DNA of 64,000 bases from Nitrosomonas communis. GTDB lineage: Bacteria; Pseudomonadota; Gammaproteobacteria; Burkholderiales; Nitrosomonadaceae. The stretch is taken from NCBI RefSeq assembly GCF_001007935.1, contig NZ_CP011451.1:3534001-3598000 (forward strand), written 5' to 3'. Numbering within the stretch: position 1 is the stretch's first letter; every line of letters begins with the position of its first letter. The notes under the pieces were generated by a model. It worked only from the letters and a program-made list of their open reading frames with translations. It made no database searches and had not been told where the DNA came from. This document shows positions 56,158 to 64,000 of this stretch, piece after piece. Both the position numbers and the translations under genes were made by a program.

Positions 56158-57078
56158 TCACAGTTCACTCATAAAACGATTTCCTTTAGGTATTTTTTCT
56201 GCCTGCCAGTTTGCCTGCGCCCATTGCCAGAAGGAAGTGATATCCCCCTCGACTAACTCATCAGGTGGATTCTGGCCAAGAAAACGAAGCGTTGCAACCA
56301 GTTGAGGGAGCGGTCTAGCCAAGTCGATGGGTGTAGCCAATGTTTGCTTACTTAGCTTTTCTCCTTGTTTATTCACGACAAGCGGCAAATGCAGATAGAC
56401 AGGGGTTTGATAGCCCAGAAGCTTCTGTAGATAAATTTGACGGGGAGTCGAATGAAGTAAATCCATACCGCGCACGATATGAGTCATTCCCTGCCAGGCA
56501 TCATCTACCACTACGGCTAATTGATAGGTATAAATCCCATCTGCCCGACGCAAGACAAAATCACCAATTTCCTTTTGCACGCATTGATGAACCTTTCCTT
56601 GCAAATGATCCACGAATTCAATCCGGCTGTATTCGGTTTTAACTCGCAGCGTATGGGGACGACCCCCATAATTGCCCGATAGACCATTACGACACTTTCC
56701 TGAATAAACAGGTCTTTCACTATTCATCACAGCAGAATCAGCAATTTCTCTACGTGTACAAGTACAAGGATAAATTAATCCATTTTTATTAAGTTCAGCC
56801 AGTGCGGCTTGATAGCTAGCATGACGCTGACTTTGATAGACAACTTCACCATTCCAATTCATTCCAAAGGATGCTAGCGTATGCAATATTTGCCGGGATG
56901 AATCCGGAATAACCCGTGTTGAATCCACATCTTCAATTCGGACCAACCATTCACCATGATGGGTTCTTGCCTCAAGATAACTGGCTACTGCCGTCACCAA
57001 TGAACCCAGATGCAAGGGACCTGTCGGTGAAGGCGCAAAACGCCCACGATAAACGGATAGTGGCATAGCAGGATGCAT
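56158..57078 (-). CDS. gluQ: Glutamyl-Q tRNA(Asp) synthetase
   Basis: Attaches glutamate to the queuosine base of tRNA-Asp(QUC). It is a shortened GlnRS/GluRS-like enzyme (about 306 residues) with the catalytic core only: GRFAPSPTGPLHLGSL (HIGH-like), CTCTRREI with the zinc Cys, and a KLSKQ motif (KQGEKLSKQT). No anticodon-binding domain follows. The ATG at 57078 is preferred; a GTG three codons upstream (57087) is also possible. queG at 22.4 kb gives the queuosine this enzyme needs. Confidence 0.93.
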   Translation of the reverse strand: MHPAMPLSVYRGRFAPSPTGPLHLGSLVTAVASYLEARTHHGEWLVRIEDVDSTRVIPDSSRQILHTLASFGMNWNGEVVYQSQRHASYQAALAELNKNGLIYPCTCTRREIADSAVMNSERPVYSGKCRNGLSGNYGGRPHTLRVKTEYSRIEFVDHLQGKVHQCVQKEIGDFVLRRADGIYTYQLAVVVDDAWQGMTHIVRGMDLLHSTPRQIYLQKLLGYQTPVYLHLPLVVNKQGEKLSKQTLATPIDLARPLPQLVATLRFLGQNPPDELVEGDITSFWQWAQANWQAEKIPKGNRFMSEL

Positions 57079-57240
57079 CTTCAGCACTCAGCCAGCCATT
57101 GAGCATCTTGCTGATAGCTCATTACTTTCAAACGTTTTCTATAAAAAATACTTTTTAGCTGTTGAAAAATAATCCACACTACTCTTCTTGTTAAGCTTAA
57201 CAAGTATAATTTAAGCTTTAAAGTAATGAGAAGGTTTACG

Positions 57241-58623
57241 GTGCATATTCATATCCTCGGCATTTGCGGTACATTCATGGGCGGCCTTGCCGTACTGGCG
57301 CGCGCTTCTGGTTTTAAAGTCACTGGTTGTGATGCCAATGTCTATCCACCCATGAGTACGCAACTGGTTTCTCAGGGCATCGAATTGATTGAGGGGTACG
57401 CGCCACAGCAAACCCAGCTCAAGCCAGATCTGTTTGTGATCGGTAATGCTATTTCCCGCGGCAATCCCTTAATGGAAGAAATCCTAAACAGGAATTTGCC
57501 CTATATATCCGGCCCGCAATGGCTCTCAGAATATGTTCTGAGAGCCAAGTGGGTGCTAGCGGTGGCAGGTACTCATGGCAAGACGAGCACCAGTTCGATG
57601 CTGGCATGGATACTGGAATACGCGGGGTTGGCTCCCGGCTTTCTCATTGGCGGCATACCTGAAAATTTCGGTATCTCCGCACGATTAGGTGATAAAAGTA
57701 GCCATCAACCAGATCAGCAGGAATCCTCATCATTTTTTGTCATTGAGGCTGACGAATACGATACCGCATTTTTCGATAAACGCTCCAAATTTATCCATTA
57801 TCGCCCCAGAACGGCAGTATTCAATAACCTTGAATTTGATCATGCGGATATCTTTCCTGATCTAGCTGCAATTCAGCAACAATTTCATTATTTGGTAAGA
57901 ACCCTTCCCGGTAATGGATTAATTGTTGCCAATGGCCTTGAAAAAAACTTGCAGCAGGTACTCGCTCAGGGTTGCTGGACACCTATTGAGAAATTTGGGG
58001 TAGATGAGGGATGGCAGACCAAAACGCTGACTGAGCAAAACATCGAAATCACTTACCAGGATAAATCCTATGGGCGACTGCGATGGGATTTATTAGGTGA
58101 ACATAACCGCATGAACGCACTGGCAGCCATTGCAGCAGCCCGTCATGCTGGCATCCCTCCTGATATTGCCATTGCCGCCTTGTCGCAGTTCAAAAATGTC
58201 AAACGACGAATGGAAATACGAGGTATCGTCAATGGCATCACCATATATGATGATTTTGCGCATCACCCAACTGCGATTAAAACGACCTTAAACGGTTTGC
58301 GTCATAAAGTAGGCAATGCGCGCATTATCGCTGTCCTGGAACCACGTTCCAATACGATGAAAATGGGTATTTGGAAAGATAATCTGGCAGCAAGTCTGGA
58401 AATAGCGGATCAAATTTATTGTTATGCCAATCACTCAGAATGGGATGTACAAAGCGCACTCAGCCCTTTAGGGAAGAAAGCCAATGTGCATTATGAGCTG
58501 GTACAGTTGATCAACTCCATTGGGGTGATTGCTTGTCCTGGTGATCATATTCTCATTATGAGCAACGGTGGTTTTGGCGGAATACATGAGAAGCTAATGA
58601 AGTCTCTGGCCCATCCTCAGTGA
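57241..58623 (+). CDS. mpl: UDP-MurNAc:tripeptide ligase (peptidoglycan recycling)
   Basis: Joins recovered murein tripeptide to UDP-MurNAc. The Mur-ligase layout is complete: IHILGICGTFMGGLAVLA (UDP site), VAGTHGKTSTSSML (ATP P-loop), EADEYDTAFFDKRSKF and NLEFDHADIFPDL, then DDFAHHPTAI. The length is about 460 residues. I start at GTG 57241 with AGAAGG seven bases before; ATG 57226 lies before the ribosome site. The gene is divergent from gluQ and is followed by regB in the same direction after 167 bp. Confidence 0.95.
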   Translation: MHIHILGICGTFMGGLAVLARASGFKVTGCDANVYPPMSTQLVSQGIELIEGYAPQQTQLKPDLFVIGNAISRGNPLMEEILNRNLPYISGPQWLSEYVLRAKWVLAVAGTHGKTSTSSMLAWILEYAGLAPGFLIGGIPENFGISARLGDKSSHQPDQQESSSFFVIEADEYDTAFFDKRSKFIHYRPRTAVFNNLEFDHADIFPDLAAIQQQFHYLVRTLPGNGLIVANGLEKNLQQVLAQGCWTPIEKFGVDEGWQTKTLTEQNIEITYQDKSYGRLRWDLLGEHNRMNALAAIAAARHAGIPPDIAIAALSQFKNVKRRMEIRGIVNGITIYDDFAHHPTAIKTTLNGLRHKVGNARIIAVLEPRSNTMKMGIWKDNLAASLEIADQIYCYANHSEWDVQSALSPLGKKANVHYELVQLINSIGVIACPGDHILIMSNGGFGGIHEKLMKSLAHPQ

Positions 58624-58706
58624 CAGAGGGAGCTGCAAAAAACATTTACCATAGCGCATTCTGTTATCAAAATTTTTGAGCATTTTATGAGGCGGATAGT
58701 CAAAGG

Positions 58707-58723
58707 TGTGACAATTTGTCACA
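58707..58723. promoter_or_regulatory. 17-bp perfect palindrome upstream of regB
   Basis: TGTGACAATTTGTCACA is a perfect palindrome around the central T at 58715, 84 bp before the regB ATG. Its half-sites GTGAC-N5-GTCAC agree with the spaced GYGRC/GNCGC pattern reported for RegA/PrrA-type regulators; the T/A at the third positions is a deviation. CRP would need a six-base spacer, not seven. Confidence 0.55.
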
Positions 58724-58790
58724 TAGCCTAAATTTCTAATTTACGCTAAGGTTGTATCGGCAGAAGCCAAATAGAAGATGAGTCCTCTTA

Positions 58791-60071
58791 ATGTTTAATA
58801 TTCTCCATCAGTCACCGCTTAGCAAAAATCTGCATAGGCTATTTCTTTTAAGAAGTATTGCGATTGTGGCGCAATGCATTTTATTTGCTTTAGTCTATTC
58901 AATCATTGAGCTGGATGTACCATGGGCCAAGATGACCATCGTGGTAGTAATACTCACCCTCCTCAATTTTTTTACCTGGGTTCGGCTGCATCATACCTTT
59001 CCTGTTTCCAATCTTGAGCTTTTTGCCCAATTACTCATTGATATTTTTGCTTTAACCGCATTGCTTTATTTTGCTGGTGGCTCAACCAACCCTTTTATCT
59101 CGCTCTACCTGCTGCCTCTCACTATTGCGGCAGCCATCCTGCCATGGCGCTATACCTGGGCGATTGCAGGCATGACAATCACTTGCTATACCATTCTGTT
59201 ATTTGAATATATCCCGTTGCCCCATGATCACTCTGATGATCATAGCGCTCATCTCATGGAGTTCAATCTGCATATTTCAGGTATGTGGTTAACCTTCGTG
59301 TTAAGTACCCTCTTGATTGCCTGGTTTGTCGTCAAAATGAGCAGCTCCATTCGCGATCGTGACAAAGATCTCGCTCAGGCAAGAGAACAAGCATTACACA
59401 ATGAGCAAATTATTGCGCTGGGTACGCTGGCTGCAGGCGCAGCACATGAATTGGGCACGCCTCTCTCAACAATGGCAGTTATTGCGGGTGAGCTACAACA
59501 GGAATATCCCCAGGATGAAGAATTCCAGAATAATATTCGTATCCTGCGCAATCAAATCATGCATTGCAAGCAAACCCTGACGCAGTTACTCGCTAAAGCA
59601 GGGCAAGCACGAACAGAAGACGGAAATAGCCAGTCAGTTGATTATTTTCTGAAACAGATACTCGATAAATGGCAACTGATTCGCCCTTCGACCAAATTCA
59701 GCTATCAATGCGATGGGGTCCAACCCGTTCCTCTTATCATGAATACACAATTACTGAGCCAATCCATCCTGAATTTACTGAATAATGCGGCGGATGCCTC
59801 TACCAATCAAGTCAGCATCAAAAGCACTTGGGATCAGCATACGCTGAATCTGGAAATTCATGATGACGGGGAAGGCCTGACTGGAGAAACGGTTCAACGC
59901 GCAGGGGAAGCGTTTTTTACCAGTAAGGCTCCTGGCCAAGGGTTTGGTATCGGTTTATTTCTTGCCAACGCCAATATTGAACGTTTTGGTGGTACTGTAC
60001 GTTTGTTTAATCATCCAGAGGGAGGCGCTTGCACCCATGTCACGCTTCCCCTCATTCCTAACATGACTTAA
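58791..60071 (+). CDS. regB: RegB/PrrB-type redox sensor histidine kinase
   Basis: A 426-residue membrane kinase controlling energy and carbon metabolism by redox state. Six membrane segments occupy residues about 20-180. The ubiquinone-site motif GGSTNPF (96-102) is present. The H-box is AAHELGTPLST (His219), and Cys259 in IMHCKQTL is at the place of the redox Cys of Rhodobacter RegB. The N and G boxes (NLLNNAADAS; GQGFGIGLFLA) follow. It is 38 bp before regA. All sensing residues known for the family are kept. Confidence 0.93.
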   Translation: MFNILHQSPLSKNLHRLFLLRSIAIVAQCILFALVYSIIELDVPWAKMTIVVVILTLLNFFTWVRLHHTFPVSNLELFAQLLIDIFALTALLYFAGGSTNPFISLYLLPLTIAAAILPWRYTWAIAGMTITCYTILLFEYIPLPHDHSDDHSAHLMEFNLHISGMWLTFVLSTLLIAWFVVKMSSSIRDRDKDLAQAREQALHNEQIIALGTLAAGAAHELGTPLSTMAVIAGELQQEYPQDEEFQNNIRILRNQIMHCKQTLTQLLAKAGQARTEDGNSQSVDYFLKQILDKWQLIRPSTKFSYQCDGVQPVPLIMNTQLLSQSILNLLNNAADASTNQVSIKSTWDQHTLNLEIHDDGEGLTGETVQRAGEAFFTSKAPGQGFGIGLFLANANIERFGGTVRLFNHPEGGACTHVTLPLIPNMT

Positions 60072-60109
60072 CTTTTCTTTCATCAAGTCAGCTCCAAGAG
60101 GAAAATCTT

Positions 60110-60649
60110 ATGACCGGGTCCGTTGAGCAACCAAGTTTACTCATCGTCGACGATGATCCCGTTTTCTGTGATGTGCTCGCTAAAGCAATGACCAAACGCG
60201 GATTCGATGTCACCTATACACACACCATTTCATCCGCCTTGGAAAAAGTTGAATCCCTTATGCCTGAATACGCCATTATCGATCTCAAACTATCGGATGA
60301 GTCCGGATTAATACTCATTGATAAAATAAAGAAACTTGATCCTGGAACCCGGATCGTTATGCTGACGGGTTATGCCAGTATTGCGACCGCAGTGGAAGCA
60401 ATCAAGCTGGGTGCCACCCATTATCTCGCCAAACCAGTGGATGTTAATGACATTATGGCAGCTTTTGAGCGTACCAGCGGGGATACCGAGGTGCCGATAA
60501 GCTCGCATCCGTTATCAGTTGGACGGCTGGAATGGGAATATATCCATCGTATTCTGACTGAAAATAATAATAATATCTCCGTTACGGCAAGAATTCTGAA
60601 TATGCATCGCAGAACACTGCAACGCAAGCTTGCCAAGAAACCTGTTTAG
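60110..60649 (+). CDS. regA: RegA/PrrA-type response regulator
   Basis: A 179-residue regulator: receiver (1-125) with DDD at residues 14-16 and phospho-Asp58 in AIIDLKL, a linker with prolines, and a Fis-type helix-turn-helix at 155-176 (NISVTARILNMHRRTLQRKL), the conserved DNA-contact helix of RegA/ActR/RoxR. AGAGG lies before the ATG. It is cotranscribed with regB. Its gene converges with ribD, the two stops being only three bases apart. Confidence 0.95.
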   Translation: MTGSVEQPSLLIVDDDPVFCDVLAKAMTKRGFDVTYTHTISSALEKVESLMPEYAIIDLKLSDESGLILIDKIKKLDPGTRIVMLTGYASIATAVEAIKLGATHYLAKPVDVNDIMAAFERTSGDTEVPISSHPLSVGRLEWEYIHRILTENNNNISVTARILNMHRRTLQRKLAKKPV

Positions 60650-60652
60650 AAT

Positions 60653-61774
60653 TTAATCATTCAGCTCAAGACTAGAAAATTTTGCCGTTACCCGAATATC
60701 TTGTCCGATCATACGAAGATCGGTTAATTCCAGTGTATGCTTGTCGGATAATCTGGTCAGCATCGGCAAATTCAACATGCCCTGTGCCTTATCACCAAGC
60801 AGACAAGGTGCAAGATAGATGACCAATTCATCGACCAATTCTTCTTGTACCAGAGCGCCAGACAAAGTACTTCCTGCCTCTACTAGTACTTCGTTGATCT
60901 CGAAATCAGCGAGCTTAACCATCATTTGAGCCAGATCGACTTTGCCACCATGAGTAGGCAGCATCATGACTTTCATCCCCTTCTCCTCCAGCAATTTTTT
61001 TCTGCTCTCATCCGGCGCAGCAGTGAAAATCAATATTTTACTACCCTGCAATAGTTTTGCATCAGCGGGTATATCCAGTCGGCTATCAATAACGACGCGC
61101 CATGGTTGCCGGGTAGTCTCGACGTGACGGACCGTTAATTGTGGGTCATCTTTTTTTACTGTGCCAATACCCGTTAAGATGGCACAAGAAAGAGCACGTA
61201 AGCGATGGGCATCCAAACGCGCTGGCTCGCTAGTAATCCATTGGCTTATACCATTCTCCAATGCCGTCTTTCCATCCAGACTCGCCGCCATTTTCAATCT
61301 TATCCACGGCCGATGGCGAGTCATGCGGGAAACAAAACCAATATTCAGTGCGCTTGCTTGTGCTTCCAATAAACCGGATTGCACCATAATACCCGCATCT
61401 CTTAACCTAGCTGCACCATTTCCTGCAACCAGAGGATTCGGATCGAGCATTGCTATCACGACTCTTGCCACGCCTGCATGGATGAGTGCCTCCGCACAAG
61501 GGGGCGTACGCCCATAATGGCTGCATGGCTCTAATGTCACATAAACCGTAGCATTTCGGACGGTATCATCCGCAGAACAAAGTGCATTAATTTCAGCATG
61601 CGGCTGACCAGCCCGCTCATGCCAGCCACGACCTATTACGCGATTATTTTTAACCACGACACAACCCACCCGCGGATTAGGACTCGTTGTGTATAAACCC
61701 TTTTCTGCAAGTTTTAATGCCTGAGACATGTAGGCATAATCACTGGCTGAAAAAATCTCGGAATCTTTAAGCAC
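60653..61774 (-). CDS. ribD: Bifunctional riboflavin deaminase/reductase
   Basis: Two steps of riboflavin synthesis. The 373-residue protein has the deaminase (1-150) with HAEINAL, PCSHYGRTPPCAEAL (zinc ligands His/Cys/Cys) and the reductase (155-373) with KMAASLDGKTAL and EAGSTLSGALV. Length is normal. No FMN riboswitch is visible upstream. It lies 67 bp after nrdR, in the usual glyA-nrdR-ribD order. Confidence 0.96.
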   Translation of the reverse strand: MLKDSEIFSASDYAYMSQALKLAEKGLYTTSPNPRVGCVVVKNNRVIGRGWHERAGQPHAEINALCSADDTVRNATVYVTLEPCSHYGRTPPCAEALIHAGVARVVIAMLDPNPLVAGNGAARLRDAGIMVQSGLLEAQASALNIGFVSRMTRHRPWIRLKMAASLDGKTALENGISQWITSEPARLDAHRLRALSCAILTGIGTVKKDDPQLTVRHVETTRQPWRVVIDSRLDIPADAKLLQGSKILIFTAAPDESRKKLLEEKGMKVMMLPTHGGKVDLAQMMVKLADFEINEVLVEAGSTLSGALVQEELVDELVIYLAPCLLGDKAQGMLNLPMLTRLSDKHTLELTDLRMIGQDIRVTAKFSSLELND

Positions 61775-61841
61775 AAATAGATCCTGAATATGTACCTGAT
61801 CGTACTTCGAATGCGAAATTTGAATTTCTTAAGAATGAGTT

Positions 61842-62297
61842 TTAATGTTGATTCTGAACTTCTTTGATGACGTCCTGAAAGTCACCAACATCCTGAAAGC
61901 TTCTGTATACAGAGGCAAAGCGTATATAGGCCACTTTATCGAGTTTATAAAGCTCTTTCATCACTAACTCGCCGATAGTGCGTGAAGAGATTTCCCTTGC
62001 ACCCGAGCTCAGCAACTTCTGAACTATACGGTCCATGGCTGCATCCACATGTTCAGTGGGAACTGGGCGTTTATGCAATGCACGCAAGAAACTGGTATGA
62101 AGCTTATTTCGATTGAATTCCGCACGTGTGCCATTTTGCTTAACCACTTGTGGCAAACGCAGTTCTACTGTTTCATAGGTCGTAAAACGCTTGCCACAAG
62201 CTGCACAATGCCGCCGTCGACGGACACGATCTCCCTCTTCACTGACGCGTGAATTAATTACGCTGGTATCTTCAGCGTTACAGAAAGGGCATCTCAT
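61842..62297 (-). CDS. nrdR: Transcriptional repressor NrdR
   Basis: ATP/dATP-sensing repressor of ribonucleotide reductase genes. The 151-residue protein starts [17 protein letters not shown], with a zinc ribbon (four Cys: CPFC and CAACGKRF) and an ATP-cone (about 47-137). The start and length are standard. It lies between glyA (110 bp) and ribD. Confidence 0.97.
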   Translation of the reverse strand: MRCPFCNAEDTSVINSRVSEEGDRVRRRRHCAACGKRFTTYETVELRLPQVVKQNGTRAEFNRNKLHTSFLRALHKRPVPTEHVDAAMDRIVQKLLSSGAREISSRTIGELVMKELYKLDKVAYIRFASVYRSFQDVGDFQDVIKEVQNQH

Positions 62298-62407
62298 TAT
62301 TTAATACCAGTTACGCTAATTAATTCATTAGCTGGTTGCTATCTCAAAACGAATCTATGGGGGCATCTTCAAACAACAATCCAAAAATCTCTCGCTACTT
62401 AAACACA

Positions 62408-63658
62408 TCAATTTACATAAACTGGATATTTTGCGCACAGCATCTTTGCTTCTTGTGCCACACGATCCAGAACGGCTGCGTCATTCGGCGTATCCAATAC
62501 ATCCGCAACCAAATTGGCTAATTGCTCCGCCTCAATTTCTTTGAAGCCACGCGTTGTTATGGCGGGGGTTCCAATGCGAATACCGCTGGTGACAAAAGGC
62601 TTCTGAGGATCATTTGGAATAGCGTTCTTGTTAACTGTAATATGGGCGGTTTCCAAAACTGCTTCAGCTTCCTTACCTGTCAAATTTTTGGCGCGAAGAT
62701 CTACCAAGAACATATGGCAATCCGTCTGTCCAGAAACGATACGCAAACCACGACTTTGTAATACCTTAGCCATCACGCGTGCGTTCTCGATAACTTGTTC
62801 CTGATAATCGCGGAATTCCTTAGTCGCAGCTTCTTTAAAAGCCACTGCCTTGGCTGCGATGACATGCATGAGTGGACCACCCTGAATTTGAGGAAAAACG
62901 GCCGAATTAAGCGATTTCTCATATTCCTGCTTGGCCATAATCACGCCACCTCGAGGGCCGCGAAGTGTCTTATGAGTCGTACTGGTCACAAAATCAGCAA
63001 TTCCCACTGGATTAGGATAGAAGCCAGCCGCGATCAGTCCCGCATAGTGAGCCATATCGACAAATAAATAAGCGCCCACCTCATCAGCTATTTTACGAAA
63101 ATGCTTCCAATTGATTATTCTTGCATATGAAGATGCGCCAGCAACGATCATCTTCGGCCGATGTTCATGCGCCAATCGTTCCACTTCCTGGTAGTTAATT
63201 TCTTCAGTTTCAGGCACTAGCCCATAAGTTACAGAATTGAAAATTTTACCACTTAGATTAACTGGAGCACCGTGAGTGAGATGCCCGCCATGTGCAAGAG
63301 ACATTCCCAATAACGTATCACCAGGTTTTAGTGCAGATAAATATACTGCCGCATTAGCCTGAGAACCAGAATGAGGCTGTACATTGACATATTCAGCATT
63401 GAATAACGCTTTTAAACGATCAATAGCCAGCTGCTCCACTTTGTCAACATATGTGCAGCCTCCATAATAACGTTTGCCGGGATATCCCTCTGCATATTTA
63501 TTAGTAAGAACTGATCCTTGCGCCTGGAGGACTGCGGGACTAGCATAATTCTCAGAAGCAATCAATTCAATATGATCTTCCTGTCGCTGTATTTCACCTT
63601 TAATTGCTTGCCACAAATCTGGATCGACACTTTCTATCGTTTTTTTATAGGAAAACAT
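62408..63658 (-). CDS. glyA: Serine hydroxymethyltransferase
   Basis: PLP enzyme making glycine and 5,10-methylene-THF from serine. The 416-residue protein shows [18 protein letters not shown], the PLP-Lys motif [15 protein letters not shown] and [11 protein letters not shown], all canonical. It opens the glyA-nrdR-ribD set. The start is ATG 63658. No anomaly. Confidence 0.97.
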   Translation of the reverse strand: MFSYKKTIESVDPDLWQAIKGEIQRQEDHIELIASENYASPAVLQAQGSVLTNKYAEGYPGKRYYGGCTYVDKVEQLAIDRLKALFNAEYVNVQPHSGSQANAAVYLSALKPGDTLLGMSLAHGGHLTHGAPVNLSGKIFNSVTYGLVPETEEINYQEVERLAHEHRPKMIVAGASSYARIINWKHFRKIADEVGAYLFVDMAHYAGLIAAGFYPNPVGIADFVTSTTHKTLRGPRGGVIMAKQEYEKSLNSAVFPQIQGGPLMHVIAAKAVAFKEAATKEFRDYQEQVIENARVMAKVLQSRGLRIVSGQTDCHMFLVDLRAKNLTGKEAEAVLETAHITVNKNAIPNDPQKPFVTSGIRIGTPAITTRGFKEIEAEQLANLVADVLDTPNDAAVLDRVAQEAKMLCAKYPVYVN

Positions 63659-64000
63659 GACAGCATTTACTCTTTGAAAAATTGAGATATTTAAAAATAA
63701 TGCATTCTACCATTTAGAATGGTAACAGCATATAAAGCGAAGCCAAACAAAGATAATGAGCATAAATTGAAGATATTTAACTTATTATGCTCATCAAGAA
63801 AAACTAGTAGAAAAGAAGACCATTCATTAGGTCTTGCGCACACTAGATAGTATTTGCAAATCTTCAAGCAAATACCTTAAAAAATAATCTGCAAATTAAA
63901 TAAAAACTAACTTAATAGCAATGAGAAAAGTAAGTTAAATTTTTATCCCTTCTTTATCTACCCAAGATGAAATATTTTAACTGCTTTTATGAAGTGCTCC
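63659..64000. other. 342-bp region upstream of glyA
   Basis: Contains the glyA promoter region. Two inverted repeats are seen: ACCATT (63709-63714)/AATGGT (63718-63723), and ATGAGCATAA (63756-63765)/TTATGCTCAT (63785-63794) with a 19-base spacer. Neither has a T-run fitting a terminator; either may be an operator. I see no riboswitch or gene in this AT-rich stretch. Confidence 0.45.

Noticed and set aside
58707..58723. CRP/FNR binding site upstream of regB
   Set aside because: The spacer between TGTGA and TCACA is seven bases, not six, and FNR's TTGAT half-site is absent. A RegA-type site fits better.
60653..61774. FMN riboswitch for ribD
   Set aside because: The upstream gene nrdR lies only 67 bp away and no RFN-element-like conserved sequence is visible in that gap or before glyA.
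1..64000. CRISPR arrays or phage-defence cassettes
   Set aside because: No series of regularly spaced direct repeats and no cas, restriction or retron genes were seen on either strand; the tandem repeat at 46018-46453 has only two units and belongs to IS110.

Overview
The window is a bacterial chromosome segment, most likely from a betaproteobacterial ammonia oxidiser of the Nitrosomonas type. This is inferred from the conserved gene sets (rpsP-rimM-trmD-rplS, rpmB-rpmG-radC, ribD-nrdR-glyA, a RegB/RegA redox two-component pair, an exosortase-associated small protein) together with the insertion-sequence load and moderate GC. No ammonia-oxidation gene lies in the window, so the genus is a memory-based inference and was not demonstrated.

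Layout. 1-1840: end of the rpsP-rimM-trmD-rplS translation operon with a clear terminator. 1870-3918: small minus-strand genes (ArsC-like reductase, IalB-like secreted protein, DUF2024 protein, O-methyltransferase). 3977-13817: a surface-glycan locus built from two divergent blocks. The minus block has an O-antigen ligase-like protein, two paralogous 422-residue GT-B-like transferases and an FkbM methyltransferase between them. The plus block is a tightly overlapped six-gene operon (KdsB-like cytidylyltransferase, HpcH/HpaI aldolase, 2-hydroxyacid dehydrogenase, SDR epimerase, HAD phosphatase, 6-phosphogluconolactonase family) that could make an activated 3-deoxy-ulosonic acid by an aldolase route. 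13831-18294: PhoX/DUF839 protein, a subtilisin-like protease, an IS982 scar and an ISAzo13-like element. 18305-34179: housekeeping genes (lysS, glnS, queG, tsaE, an amidase, rpmG, rpmB, radC, coaBC, dut, ffh, a CcsA-like protein, yciB) and one surprise, an orphan NAD-reducing hydrogenase large subunit (hoxH) with intact nickel-site motifs but no partner gene nearby.

34401-53526 is accessory and decaying: a CysH-like reductase, an AI-2E-type permease, RecQ, a CBS protein, a GH114-like secreted protein and an XRE regulator lie among at least seven insertion sequences or scars (IS630, IS3, two IS982/IS4-like, an ISAzo13-like element interrupted by IS110, an IS4/IS701-like element). Several reading frames here carry a single stop or frameshift, including a KGG stress protein and a GYF_2-RDD membrane protein.

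53527-64000 returns to stable genes: tRNA-Ser(TGA); a three-gene minus-strand unit with a short LOV blue-light sensor, an SRPBCC protein and an NDH-2-like flavoprotein; gluQ; mpl; regB-regA preceded by a 17-bp perfect palindrome; and ribD, nrdR and glyA. An 80-bp intergenic repeat occurs twice (31.6 kb and 56.0 kb). The most promising items for follow-up are the LOV unit, the orphan hoxH, the aldolase-type glycan operon and the IS110 element with its predicted bridge-RNA region and duplicated right end.
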